Positions 8,238 through 18,500 of a stretch of 64,000 nucleotides of DNA are shown one piece after another. Both the position numbers and the translations under genes were made by a program. The notes beneath the pieces were generated by a model that was not told the origin of the DNA, made no database searches, and saw only the letters and a list, made by a program, of their open reading frames with translations. The stretch is from assembly GCA_016721425.1 (NCBI GenBank), contig JADKID010000007.1, positions 558,001 through 622,000 on the forward strand. The letters run 5' to 3'. Positions within the stretch are counted from its first letter, which is position 1, and each line of letters starts with the position of its first letter. The DNA comes from Bryobacterales bacterium. GTDB taxonomy: Bacteria > Acidobacteriota > Terriglobia > Bryobacterales > Bryobacteraceae.

Positions 8238-8711
8238 GAGAGGTTGTGAACAAGTATAACCTCCGCCTGCCCTGACTCCGCTGATGCCTCAAGGCTCTGG
8301 AAACAACTACTTCCAGCGGCGTGCGCATTCGGCAGCGACGTAGAATGACCTCCGTCAGAAACGCAATCACGGGCTCGCAGCATACTGGCTGGAGGAGTGG
8401 CTGTATCGCTGGCGTGCTTTTCGATCCCTGATCGCCCCACTCCTGTTCAGCCGGAGGCCGCTGCGACTCATCCCCGCGGTGCTACGCCTTCCCAAATACG
8501 GTATCCGTAACCGGCAGCTAGAGATGGAACGCCGTCGGGCGACGTGCGCTTTTCCACGCGACACCAGCACCGCCGATCTCCCTGAGCGCCTCGACCCGAG
8601 TCGATCGCGCGATTCTTCTCAACCGCTCCATCCATAGCGGCAAGGTGGTTCATGCGGACACGGCAGCGGCCACGACCGGGTAGTCCGTGAGCATTTATGT
8701 GTTTCCGTGCC
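8238..8711. other. 474-bp gap, no convincing gene
   Basis: This region separates the LuxR-type gene from the PQQ-like gene. The only notable item is a plus-strand frame open from 8344 to a TAG at 8635-8637 (97 codons, no start codon near its beginning). It reads like coding sequence rich in Trp, Leu and Arg and could be the tail of a decayed gene. I do not recognise a family, RNA gene or terminator here. Confidence 0.4.
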
Positions 8712-9938
8712 TCAGCCCTTCACGTCAAAGCATTGCAACTGTCCCTGATTGCGGAGATACATCCGGCCATCGCAGACCACCGGGTACGCCCAGCTCGGCT
8801 TGCCATGATCCGGGATGCTGAACCGGCCACGCTCGCGGTAGCCCTCCGGAGTGGCGTCCGCCATGCCCGCCGTCTGGCCCTCGCCCAGTAGGTACAGCCG
8901 CCCGTCGGCATAGGTGAGTGACCCCTTGCCCACGCTGCGATCTTTCCACATCACCTTACCGGTCTCGAAATGCAGGCATGTCAGGATGGAGTTGGAAAAG
9001 CCGTACAGATAGCCGTTCACCAGGACCACCCCGCCATGGTGATTCATCATCTCGCGGTTGAACCAGAGCTCGGACGATTTCACCACGCCACCCGACGCCG
9101 TCAAAGCCAGCACACCGCCGCCGGTTCCGTACGCCGACGAATAGAAGACCTTGTCCTGGCCGAAGACCGGCGTCGCGCAGTTGGCCACGTCGTTCGCCGG
9201 CTTCTCATAGCGCCACATCAGCTTGCCGTCAGAGGCCCGCACGCCCACGCCCGCATCCGACGTGATTGTGGTGTAGCAGCGTACGCCCCCCACCTCGCAG
9301 ACGATGCACGAGGCGTAGCCCGCCGTATCGCTCAATTCCTGGCTGGACCAGATCCACTTGCCTGTTTGCGGGTCCAGCGCCACGATGCACGCGCCGGGCC
9401 CGCCGGGCGTGATGATCAGCTTGCCTCCATCGAGCAGCGGTGATTCGCTGAGCAGCCAGCCGGGGTTGCGGCCCTTAAAATCCCGCAACGCGTTCTTCCG
9501 CCACACTTCCCTGCCCCCGGAGGTCTCCAGGCACACCAGATCGCCCATTTCCGTCATCACCCAGAGCCGCCCGCCTTCGACAGTGGGCGTGGCACGCGGT
9601 CCGTCGCCGCGGTCGTTGTCGCCCTCCGGCCCGATCGCGACGGACCACAGAATCTTGCCGCTCGCGCGGTCCAGCGCCTGCACGCCGCTGCGGCGGTTCA
9701 AGCCGCCCTGCACGTAGATGCGGTCGCCCGCGATCGCCACCGTGCCGTAGCCCGCGCCCAGCCCCTCCACACTCCAGAGTTGCTTCGGACCGCCGGACGG
9801 CCATTGCTTCAGAAGTCCGGTCTCTGTGGAAAGCCCGTCGCGCTTGGGTCCGCGCCATTGCGGCCAGTCGATGGTTGGCGTTGCCGCCGGCGCAGCGGCG
9901 CCAGCCAAGGCCATTAACGCAGTACGTCGAGTGGTCAT
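8712..9938 (-). CDS. Secreted PQQ-like beta-propeller repeat protein
   Basis: This 408-residue protein begins MTTRRTALMALAGAAAPAA, a short twin-arginine-type leader, followed by WPQWRGPKRDG, the usual first strand of this family in Acidobacteriota and Planctomycetota. The remainder is a series of propeller blades, for example ALDRASGKILWS, CLETSGGREVWRKN and ALDPQTGKWIWSS, related to BamB and quinoprotein dehydrogenases. No dehydrogenase catalytic residues or PQQ-specific Cys pair are obvious, so a binding or scaffold role is as likely as catalysis. The gene stands alone, 42 bp from a divergent oxidoreductase gene. Confidence 0.85.
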   Translation of the reverse strand: MTTRRTALMALAGAAAPAATPTIDWPQWRGPKRDGLSTETGLLKQWPSGGPKQLWSVEGLGAGYGTVAIAGDRIYVQGGLNRRSGVQALDRASGKILWSVAIGPEGDNDRGDGPRATPTVEGGRLWVMTEMGDLVCLETSGGREVWRKNALRDFKGRNPGWLLSESPLLDGGKLIITPGGPGACIVALDPQTGKWIWSSQELSDTAGYASCIVCEVGGVRCYTTITSDAGVGVRASDGKLMWRYEKPANDVANCATPVFGQDKVFYSSAYGTGGGVLALTASGGVVKSSELWFNREMMNHHGGVVLVNGYLYGFSNSILTCLHFETGKVMWKDRSVGKGSLTYADGRLYLLGEGQTAGMADATPEGYRERGRFSIPDHGKPSWAYPVVCDGRMYLRNQGQLQCFDVKG

Positions 9939-9980
9939 CCTATTGCCCTCCGGAATTTCATCAACCGCTATGCTCAGAGT

Positions 9981-10592
9981 ATGACGCGAAACACGGCCGT
10001 TCTGGCAGGGGCAACCGGGTTGGTAGGCCGATATTTACAGCAAGTGCTGGAAGAGGATGCCTTCTACGACGACCGCATCGCGCTCCAACGCTCCGACTAT
10101 GCCGATCTGCGCCTGCCGCCTGTCACGCATCTCTTCTGCTGTCTGGGCACTACCATCGGGAAGGCCGGCAGCCAGGAGGCGTTCCGCGCCGTGGATTTTG
10201 AGCTGGTTCTCCAATTCGCGCAGGCCGGCCTAGACGCCGGGGCACGCCGCATGATGGTGGTTTCCAGCGTGGGCGCCGATGCCCGGACGTCCAACTTTTA
10301 TCTGCGTGTGAAAGGGGAGATGGAAGAGGCCCTCAACGGCCTCGGATTCGAGGCTTTGCACATCTTCCGCCCCAGCGTGCTGATGGGCCAGCGGGCCGAA
10401 GTGAGGGGCGGCGAGCAGTGGGGCATTCGCTTCGCCCGCGCTTTCGAGTGGGCGTTGGTGGGCGGAGCAAAAAAATACCGACCCATGCCGGCCGGCGTGC
10501 TTGCGTCTGCGATGGCCGCGGCGGGCGAGCGCGGTGCGCCCGGCCGCCACATCCACCACTATCAGGAAATCCTCGATCTCGCTGGAGCCTGA
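9981..10592 (+). CDS. NAD(P)-binding atypical short-chain dehydrogenase (TIP30/HTATIP2-like)
   Basis: This 203-residue Rossmann protein has the dinucleotide motif GATGLVG at residues 10-16 and a central VVSSVGADARTSNFYLRVKGEME, matching the Ser and YxxxK positions of the atypical SDR fold. It resembles the eukaryotic TIP30 group, whose bacterial members are annotated as oxidoreductases without known substrates. It is divergent from the PQQ-like gene and ends 4 bp before the stop of the convergent desaturase, so no operon partner points to a role. Confidence 0.8.
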   Translation: MTRNTAVLAGATGLVGRYLQQVLEEDAFYDDRIALQRSDYADLRLPPVTHLFCCLGTTIGKAGSQEAFRAVDFELVLQFAQAGLDAGARRMMVVSSVGADARTSNFYLRVKGEMEEALNGLGFEALHIFRPSVLMGQRAEVRGGEQWGIRFARAFEWALVGGAKKYRPMPAGVLASAMAAAGERGAPGRHIHHYQEILDLAGA

Positions 10593-10596
10593 GCGG

Positions 10597-11457
10597 TCAG
10601 GCCGCCGCCTGGTCTTCCTCGCTCACCAGATCGCTCACCTTGGCAACCTGAACCTTTTCGGCCAGGCCCAGCATGGAGAGCAGCTTGATCTGCAGCCACG
10701 TGGGGTCAAACTCGAACCATGCCAGACCGTGCCTTGCCGAGGAAGGATGCGCGTGATGGTTGTTGTGCCAGCCTTCGCCGAAGGTCAGCAGCGCTACCCA
10801 CCAGTTGTTGCGCGAATCGTCCCGCGTGTTAAACCGCCGCCGGCCCCACAGGTGCGTGGCGGAGTTCACCAGCCAGGTGGCATGCAGGCCGAGCACGACG
10901 CGCAGGGCAACGCCCCACAGCAGCATCGAGAGCCCGCCAAAAGCCAACAGGATCAACCCCAGGGCAACCAGCGGCAGGTAGTGGTAAGTGTTCAGCCAGC
11001 GATGGAAGGGATCGCGGCCCAGATCGGGCGCGTACTTCGACATCATGGCCGTCGCGTTGTGCTTGGGTGTACCGAAGATGATCCAACCCATATGGGACCA
11101 CCACTCACCATCGCGCGGGCTGTGCGGATCGCCCGGTTGGTCAGAGCGCTGGTGGTGCACGCGGTGCGTCGCAACCCAGAAGATTGGACCGCCCTCCAGG
11201 GTGAGCGCGCCGCAAACGGCCAGGAAATACTCAATTGCCTTCGGCACCTTATAGGACCGGTGCGTCAGCAGGCGGTGGTAGCCCATGCCGATGCCCCAGC
11301 CGATGCAGGTGAAGTACAACAACGCAGCCACGATGAGCGAGCGCCAGTCAAAATAGAAGAACGCAGCAATGGCGCCGACGTGTAACAGGATGAGGGCAAT
11401 GGTAGTTACCCAGTTGATGTTGTTGAAACGGTAGGGGTTGGTCTGTTCGCTCTGCAC
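10597..11457 (-). CDS. Acyl-CoA/fatty acid desaturase (delta-9 type)
   Basis: This 286-residue membrane di-iron enzyme would introduce a double bond into fatty acyl chains using oxygen. The three histidine boxes are intact: YHRLLTHRS (HxxxxH), HRVHHQRSD (HxxHH) and HNNHHAHPSS (HxxHH). Four membrane helices fall in two pairs between them. The length fits bacterial stearoyl-CoA-type desaturases. No ferredoxin or reductase gene is adjacent. It is probably monocistronic, with about 115 bp of non-coding sequence upstream. Confidence 0.92.
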   Translation of the reverse strand: MQSEQTNPYRFNNINWVTTIALILLHVGAIAAFFYFDWRSLIVAALLYFTCIGWGIGMGYHRLLTHRSYKVPKAIEYFLAVCGALTLEGGPIFWVATHRVHHQRSDQPGDPHSPRDGEWWSHMGWIIFGTPKHNATAMMSKYAPDLGRDPFHRWLNTYHYLPLVALGLILLAFGGLSMLLWGVALRVVLGLHATWLVNSATHLWGRRRFNTRDDSRNNWWVALLTFGEGWHNNHHAHPSSARHGLAWFEFDPTWLQIKLLSMLGLAEKVQVAKVSDLVSEEDQAAA

Positions 11458-11573
11458 GCTGTATCCCAGGGAAGGTGGACTGAGTCTATTCTATCGGTCC
11501 AAGTACGGTTTGTAAAACCGGACTCTGTTCATTAGAGGCGGCCAAACGTGTTCCGGATTCAAACAGATCCCGG

Positions 11574-12350
11574 TCACTGGCCGCGCCGCAAGATCCGTTC
11601 CATCAGGCCGCGCTTCTCCCTGGTAGGGGGGAACTCAGACAGATCGAGAGGCTCGCCGGCCAGCACCGCACGCGGATGCTCCACGCACAGCAGCTGCGCC
11701 AGACGGGGCGAGTACTTTCTGGCAACCCATTCGAATCCCTGATCCAGACGCGGCGGCCGGTGCCTCACGTTGTGCCCGTCGCTCGCCAGGAAGTGAACCA
11801 ACCCGCGATCCAGGAGCCTGACGGCAAACTCGTAAGCCTTCGGGCCAAACACGCCGAGCAGCGATTGCGCCGTAACCTGCATGTAACGTCCCTGCGCCAC
11901 CCATTCCTCAATCAACTCGAGCCTCTGACGCAGCAGCGGGTTCCGCTCCGGATGGGTCAGAATGATCCGCATGCCCGCCGCCTCCAACTCAGTCCAGATG
12001 GCGCCTGTGTTGGGAAAGATCAGCATGTCGGAGAGTTCCATTAGCACGTAGCACTTGCCGCCGATGGTGTAGCGCGACGGATTCTTCAACGCCGCTTCGA
12101 TGTTGGACAACATGAGATGGAAGTCGCAGCCGCGCACCAGCGCGATGCCCGGACCTGCCTGGGCGCGCGCCTCGGCCAGGAGTTCTTCAATCCGCTCCGG
12201 CTCATAGGAGTACTGCGTGTCGGCATGAGGTGAGGCGACCAGGGCCGTGGTCCCGGTGGCGCGGGCGATCTCGATCATCTCAATGGTCTCGGACATCGAC
12301 AAGGCGCCATCGTCGATGCCGGGCAGGATGTGGGAGTGGATGTCAATCAT
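11574..12350 (-). CDS. CpsB/YwqE-like tyrosine-protein phosphatase (PHP domain)
   Basis: This 258-residue PHP-fold metal-dependent phosphatase has the metal-site motifs IDIHSHILPGIDDGA at the N terminus, SPHADTQY, THPERNPL and SDGHNVRHRP in order. CpsB/Wzb-type members dephosphorylate the tyrosine kinase that controls capsule or exopolysaccharide polymerisation. No polysaccharide genes lie next to it here, so the substrate is open. It diverges from the HD-GYP/GGDEF gene, sharing a 224-bp regulatory region that contains a 13-bp palindrome. Confidence 0.88.
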   Translation of the reverse strand: MIDIHSHILPGIDDGALSMSETIEMIEIARATGTTALVASPHADTQYSYEPERIEELLAEARAQAGPGIALVRGCDFHLMLSNIEAALKNPSRYTIGGKCYVLMELSDMLIFPNTGAIWTELEAAGMRIILTHPERNPLLRQRLELIEEWVAQGRYMQVTAQSLLGVFGPKAYEFAVRLLDRGLVHFLASDGHNVRHRPPRLDQGFEWVARKYSPRLAQLLCVEHPRAVLAGEPLDLSEFPPTREKRGLMERILRRGQ

Positions 12351-12412
12351 TCTGAATCTGAGAATTCCATCCGGGGCATCTGGTCAGAAGATCCCCATGG
12401 CCCAATGGTACC

Positions 12413-12425
12413 GGACAAATTGTCC
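12413..12425. promoter_or_regulatory. 13-bp perfect palindrome between cpsB-like and c-di-GMP genes
   Basis: GGACAA-A-TTGTCC is a perfect odd-centre palindrome in the divergent intergenic region. Its position between two outward-facing signalling genes suits an operator. No cognate regulator is encoded nearby. Confidence 0.3.
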
Positions 12426-12574
12426 CCTTTCCGGGGGATGACCTAAAGTGACCCGCCCGGCGGGCCGATACATCTCTATGAAAGGGCAGTGTCTCATTTC
12501 GAGCCGCCCAGGGATGGGAGTGGTCACACGGTTGCAGCGGTGACTAGTGGCCGGGCGCATTGATACAGGTTTGG

Positions 12575-14974
12575 ATGACCACAAAAGCCAAGTTCTACCA
12601 GTCCATCATCCTCCTGCTGGGACTGGCCCTGGGCGTCCGCCAGAGCCTGCAATGGGCCCCCGGCAACGATGCCCTGTTCCTGGGCTATCTGGGGCTCACC
12701 GTGATCACGTCCCTGCTCAGGCTGGGTGTACCCACGGCCGCCGGAACCATTTCCATCGGGTTCATCTTTATCCTCGCCAGCATGGCGCAGTTGAGCATCG
12801 CCCAGACTCTGACCATTGGCGTCAGCGGAACCATCATCCATTGCCTGCGGGACCAAAAGAAGTCCATTGACTGGCTCTCGCTCTCTTTTCAGACCGCCGT
12901 GGTGGTTCTGGGCATTGAAGCGGCCAACGTGGCCTTCCAACGAATCTCGCTTTTGCTACCCGGCGGCGGTTTGGCGGCAGCGCTGCCCTTGGCGGCCACC
13001 GTACTGTTCCTGGTGACGGCGTTTCCGCTGGCCGCTACGACCGCGATGACGGAACGCGAGCTGCTGCGGCGGGTGTGGCAAAACCGTTTTCTGTGGTCGT
13101 TGCCCTACTATCTAGCCGGCGCGGCGATCGCCGGGCTGCTGACGGCGGTGGTTCACCTGCCTTGGTGGCAGACGGCGCTGGTGATCGTGCCGCTGATCTT
13201 CCTCGTCTACCGGTCGTACGGCCTGCAGCTGGATTCGCTGGCCCGCGAGCGCCTGCACGCCGAGGAACTGGCGACGCTTCAACTCAGCATGGTGGAGGCG
13301 CTGGCCCTGGCGGTGGAATCGAAGGACACCTCCGCCATCGATCATCTCCACCGCATGTCTACCTTCACTGTCGGTCTTGGCCGCCAGATGGGGCTCAAGG
13401 ACGCGCAACTCAAGGCACTGCGGGCCGCCGCTGTTTTGCACGACATCGGTCAGGTGGCGGTGCCGGATCATATCATCATGAAGCCGGGACGGCTGACGCC
13501 GGAGGAGTATGAACGGCTCAAGGTGCACCCCGATGTCGGTGGCGACATCATCGAGCGCGCCAGATTCCCATATCCGGTGGCGCCCATCGTGCGGGCGCAT
13601 CACGAGCGCTGGGACGGCGAAGGGTATCCGCGCGGGTTGAAGGGGGATCGCATTCCCATCGAGGCACGCGTGCTGGCCGCCGTGGATACGCTGGTCGCGC
13701 TGACGTCGCAACGCCACTACCGGCCGGCTCTGAGCCTGGACAAGGCGATTGAAGTGGTCCGGCAGGAATCGGGCCGCGGCCTGGATCCTGATGTCGTGGA
13801 TGCGCTCATCCTGTCGTTCCGCACACTGGACGAGGAGGCGCGGACCACCAGCAGCATGGGGAACTCGGCTCCCGGCGCCAGCGGCGCAGCAGGGTCCGCC
13901 GGGGCGGATTCCTCCGACGCACCGGCCTTTCTGGCCACCATCGCGGCCGCCCGCCGGGAGGAGCAAAGCCTGCTGGAGTTCACTCAGATCCTGGGCAGTT
14001 CGTTGAACCTCCAGGAGACTCTGACGGCCATCGCCCGCCGTTTCCGCCGCCAAATACCATTCGACACGATGGTGCTCTATCTGCTGCACGACCGGCGGCT
14101 GAATTCCGTCTTCATCGAGGGGGAGAATTTCACTCTTTTCAACGACCTCACCATGGCCGCCGGTGAGGGTCTCAGCGGCAAAGTTGCCCTGACGCGAAAG
14201 CCCCTGCTGAATGCCGATCCGGCAGCCGAGCCGGCGTCGAGCCGCAATCCGGAGAAGATGGCTCGTTTGCGCTCGGCGCTCTCGGTCCCCCTCGACGGAC
14301 CCACTGGCGTCTCCGGCGTCCTGACGTTCTACTCTGAACGCAGAGAGGCCTTCACGGCGTCGCAACTGAGTCTGCTGCTGGCGATTGGCCCCAAACTGGC
14401 GATGACTGTGGAGAATTCCATTCGCTTCCGCGAAGCTGAGAATCAGGCATCGTTCGATTATCTGACCGGGCTGCCCAACGCCGGCTCCCTCTTCCTGCAG
14501 CTCCAGAGTGAACTGTCCCGCGCCGCCCGCAACAGCGCCAGATTGGCCGTTTTGGTGTGCGATTTGGACGGTTTTAAGCAGGTAAATGACCGTTTTGGGC
14601 ACCTTACCGGCAACAAACTGCTGCAGTCCGTGGGGCATGGCCTCAAGGAGAACTGCCGCGAGTACGATTTTGTGGCCCGCATGGGCGGCGACGAGTTCGT
14701 CGTGATCCTGCCCGGCGCATCCGAAGACGCCGTACGGCTGCGGCGCCGCCGGCTGGCCACCGTGGTGGAGGAAGCCGGCGTCAGCTTGTGCGATGAGATG
14801 GTGGTGGGCCTCAGCATGGGCATCGCCTACTACCCCGAGGACGGGCGCACGGCTGAGGAACTGCTGGCCAACGCCGACACGAAGATGTATGAGGACAAGT
14901 CACTGCGCAAATCCCTGCGCCTCTCCATGAGCGCCGATACGGCTCACTCCTGGATGTCCCCATCCACCGACTAG
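12575..14974 (+). CDS. Membrane-bound HD-GYP / GAF / GGDEF cyclic-di-GMP protein
   Basis: This 799-residue protein starts at the ATG at 12575 (an in-frame TTG at 12560 is also possible; neither has a good ribosome site). Residues 1-220 hold about six membrane helices. An HD-GYP phosphodiesterase domain follows, with LHDIGQVAVPDHI near 288 and HHERWDGEGYPRGLKGDR near 345. A Ser/Ala-rich linker leads to a GAF domain (about 460-610), and a GGDEF domain carries an intact catalytic RMGGDEFVV near 704. Both hydrolysis and synthesis of c-di-GMP are therefore possible; in such hybrids one domain often dominates. No RxxD inhibitory site is evident. Confidence 0.92.
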   Translation: MTTKAKFYQSIILLLGLALGVRQSLQWAPGNDALFLGYLGLTVITSLLRLGVPTAAGTISIGFIFILASMAQLSIAQTLTIGVSGTIIHCLRDQKKSIDWLSLSFQTAVVVLGIEAANVAFQRISLLLPGGGLAAALPLAATVLFLVTAFPLAATTAMTERELLRRVWQNRFLWSLPYYLAGAAIAGLLTAVVHLPWWQTALVIVPLIFLVYRSYGLQLDSLARERLHAEELATLQLSMVEALALAVESKDTSAIDHLHRMSTFTVGLGRQMGLKDAQLKALRAAAVLHDIGQVAVPDHIIMKPGRLTPEEYERLKVHPDVGGDIIERARFPYPVAPIVRAHHERWDGEGYPRGLKGDRIPIEARVLAAVDTLVALTSQRHYRPALSLDKAIEVVRQESGRGLDPDVVDALILSFRTLDEEARTTSSMGNSAPGASGAAGSAGADSSDAPAFLATIAAARREEQSLLEFTQILGSSLNLQETLTAIARRFRRQIPFDTMVLYLLHDRRLNSVFIEGENFTLFNDLTMAAGEGLSGKVALTRKPLLNADPAAEPASSRNPEKMARLRSALSVPLDGPTGVSGVLTFYSERREAFTASQLSLLLAIGPKLAMTVENSIRFREAENQASFDYLTGLPNAGSLFLQLQSELSRAARNSARLAVLVCDLDGFKQVNDRFGHLTGNKLLQSVGHGLKENCREYDFVARMGGDEFVVILPGASEDAVRLRRRRLATVVEEAGVSLCDEMVVGLSMGIAYYPEDGRTAEELLANADTKMYEDKSLRKSLRLSMSADTAHSWMSPSTD

Positions 14975-14988
14975 CCTAAACTGGCGAT

Positions 14989-15555
14989 ATGGCTGAACCT
15001 GAACGACTCATCGTTGGAGCCGATAGCAGAGCCCGGTGCTGGTGGTGTGGCAACTCCCCTGACTACGTCGCCTACCATGACAGCGAGTGGGGCTTTCCCG
15101 TTACGGAAGATCGCCGCCTGTTTGAAAAGCTCTGCCTGGAAGGCTTTCAGGCCGGCTTGAGCTGGCTCACGATTTTGAGAAAGCGCGAGGCGTTCCGACG
15201 GGTGTTCCTCGGATTCGATTTTCATCTCGTGGCGCAGTTCACTGCCGCCGACGTGGAGCGGATTGTCCTGGACGCATCCATTGTCCGGCACCGCGGCAAG
15301 ATTCTCTCCACCATCAACAACGCCCGGCGAGCGATAGAGACCGTCAACGAATTCGGCTCGTTATCGGCCTACTTCTGGAGCTTCGAAGGGAAGGACTCCA
15401 AGGTGCTGGCCAAGGCGCTCAAGAAGCGAGGCTGGACCTTCGTCGGCCCCACTACGGTGTACGCGTTCATGCAGGCTATGGGCATGGTCAACGATCACCT
15501 GCGGGGCTGTCACGTCTTCGATGCCGCCTCGGCCGCGCGCACCCATGTAAAGTAG
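14989..15555 (+). CDS. tag: DNA-3-methyladenine glycosylase I
   Basis: This 188-residue protein is the usual Tag length. It excises 3-methyladenine from alkylated DNA in base-excision repair. The zinc-binding N-terminal RCWWCGNSP and the YHDSEWG motif are present, then FEKLCLEGFQAGLSWLTIL and the C-terminal GPTTVYAFMQAMGMVNDHLRGC with the second zinc-ligand Cys/His pair. It lies 14 bp after the c-di-GMP gene and 15 bp before the large glycoside hydrolase fusion, so all three could share a transcript, although their functions are unrelated. Confidence 0.95.
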   Translation: MAEPERLIVGADSRARCWWCGNSPDYVAYHDSEWGFPVTEDRRLFEKLCLEGFQAGLSWLTILRKREAFRRVFLGFDFHLVAQFTAADVERIVLDASIVRHRGKILSTINNARRAIETVNEFGSLSAYFWSFEGKDSKVLAKALKKRGWTFVGPTTVYAFMQAMGMVNDHLRGCHVFDAASAARTHVK

Positions 15556-15570
15556 CAGCAGAGGATTTTC

Positions 15571-18500
15571 ATGCGCAGCTCGATTCTGGCCCTCGCCTGC
15601 CTGACCCTACCGGTCTTTTCGCAGACCCCGGAGATGAAGTGGGGCGACTCTTCGCGGCTTGGCCGCCCATTCGCCAAGGACCCTTCCGTCATTCGATTCG
15701 ACGGACGCTACCTGATGTATTTCTCGCTGCCCGGCGCGGCGGACAGTGCGACGGGCTGGTCGGTCGGTATCGCCGAGAGCAAGGACCTGAAGAACTGGGC
15801 GCGCATTGGTGAAGTGGCCCCGGCGGCGGAGTACGAAAAGAAAGGACTCGCCGCGCCGCAGGCCCTGGTGGTGGAGGGCAAGGTCCATCTGTTTTACCAG
15901 ACTTACGGGAACGGTCCGAAAGACGCCATCTGCCACGCCGTTTCACCCGACGGGCTGCACTTCACCAGAGACGCCACCAACCCCATCTGGCATCCCACGG
16001 GAACCTGGACAGCCGGACGCGCCATCGACGCGGAGGTGGTGGAGTTCCAGGATAAGTGGTTTCTCTACGCGGCTACGCGCGACCCCGGCATGAAGATCCA
16101 GATGCTCACCGGAGCGTGGGCGCCTAAGGCCAAGGGCTTTTCCCGCGACGCATGGACCCAGATCGGCGACGGCCCGCTGCTGAAACCGGAGCTGCCGTGG
16201 GAGCAGGACTGCATTGAAGCGCCCAGCGTGGTGCGCCGCGGCAGTGAACTGGTAATGTTCTACGCCGGCGCCTACAACAACGCGCCGCAGCAGATCGGCG
16301 TAGCCACCAGCCGGGACGGCATGCACTGGGTGCGTGCCAGCCAGGAGCCGTTCCTGCGGACTGGCGCACCCGGCAGTTGGAACGAGAGCGAATCCGGCCA
16401 CCCCGGCATTTTCACCGATACCGACGGCCAGTCCTATCTCTTCTTCCAGGGTAATAACGACAAGGGCAAGACTTGGTATCTCTCCTACGTCCGCATCGGC
16501 TGGAAAGACAACCGGCCGCTGATCCGGCCCCGAATCCTGGGGGTGGCGCACATCGCCATCTTTTCGCGCGATGTGGAAGCGTCGCGGCGATTCTACACGG
16601 GCCTGCTCGGCTACCAGGAGGCGTTCGATCTGAAGAATCCCGACGGCTCGCTCTCCCTCACGTTCTTCAAGATCAACGAGCGCCAGTACATCGAGGTTTT
16701 CCCGGAGAAGGAGGCTGGGAGCGACCGCCTGAACCATATCGCGCTGGAGGTGGACAACGCCGAGGCGATGCGCGCGCTGATGGCCGCCTACGGCATCAAG
16801 GTGCCTGCCAGCGTGCCGAAGGGCCGCACGCGCAATTCCAACTTCACGGTGAAGGACCCGGACGGCCACGGGGTGGAGATCGTGCAATACGAGCCGGATA
16901 GCGCCAGCTCGCAGGCGCGCGGCAAATTTCTGCCGGCTGGACGGATCAGCAACCGGCTGGCGCATGTTGGCATCATTTCGTTGGGCCTCGACAAGTCGAT
17001 GGAGTTTTACCGCGACATGCTCGGCTTCCAGGAGACGTGGCGCGGCAGCCGCGATGGCAAGGTGTTGAACTGGGTCAACCTGAAGGTGCCGGATGGCGAG
17101 GACTACATCGAGTTGATGCTGGAAAAGGAGATGCCCGCCGCCCATAAGCGCGGCACCGCGCATCATCTCTGCCTCTTCGTGGACGACATCGCAAAATCGA
17201 AGGCGGAGCTGGAATCCAGGCCGGCGATGAAGCAGTATACGCAGCCCAGGGAGATTCGCACGGGCATCAACCGCAAGCGGCAGTTGAATCTGTACGATCC
17301 TGACGGCACACGCAGCGAACTGATGGAGCCGAACACGGTGGATGGCAAGCTCGTGCCTCCGTCGCAGGCGGCGCCCCCCAACGCCTCAGCCCGCGCGGCC
17401 TCGGTGACGCCGGCTGAACTACGCTGCGAGTATCGGGTCAACCCGCTCGGCATCGACGAGACCGAGCCACGCCTGTCGTGGATCCTGAACCCGACGGACC
17501 CGCGGGCGCGCGGGCTGAAGCAGACGGCGTACCGCATTGTGGCGTCCTCCACGCCCGGCGGATCCGGCGATCTATGGGACAGCGGCCGGCAGAGCAGCGC
17601 GCAGAGCACGCTGGTGCCCTACGCGGGCAAGACGCTCGTCTCGGGCCAGCCCGTCTACTGGCGGGTTCAGGTGTGGGATCAGGCCGGTGGAGCCTCCGCT
17701 TGGAGCGAGACTGCGCACTGGTCGATGGGCCTGCTAAAAGCGGAAGACTGGAAAGGCAAGTGGATTGGCCTGGAGCAGACCGGCACGTGGCGCAATCCGC
17801 GCAGCCCGTTCCATCAGATTACCGCCGCGCGCTGGATCTGGTTCAACGAGGGCGATCCCGCCAAACAGGCGCCCGCCGCGGTGCGCTGGTTCCGGACGAA
17901 GATCAGCGTGCCAGCCAATCGCACCCTCAAACACGCGCAGTTCGTGTTGGGCGCGGACAATGAATTCAGCCTGCAGGTCAACGGCGCGGCCGCCGGACGC
18001 GGCAACGCTTCCGTGCTGCCGGAAGTGATCGACGTGACGACGGCGCTGAAGCCGGGCGAGAACACGCTGATGGTGCGCGCGCGGAATACCAAGGCGGACT
18101 CCGCCGGAGTGATCGGCGGATTGCGGCTCGATTTCACGGAAGGCGAGCCCATCCAACTGCTCACCGGTGCGGCGTGGGAGTCCGCTCAGAACGAGAGTGG
18201 CCCATGGAGCGCGGCGAAGGAACTTGGTGCTTACGGTATGGAGCCTTGGGGCGATGTCGGATTCAAGGAAGAGCACGCTCTCCCGGCACGAATGCTGCGC
18301 AAGGAGTTCACGGCTGCAGCCGGGCTCATCCGCGCAACGGCCTACGTCAGCGGTCTGGGCCTTTCCGAGATGGAGCTGAACGGGGCGAAGGTGGGCGACC
18401 ACGTTTTGTCACCCGGCCTGACGGACTACGACAAGCGCGCCCTCTATGTCACCTACGACGTCACGTCACAGATTTCGGCTGGCCGCAACGCGATCGGCGT

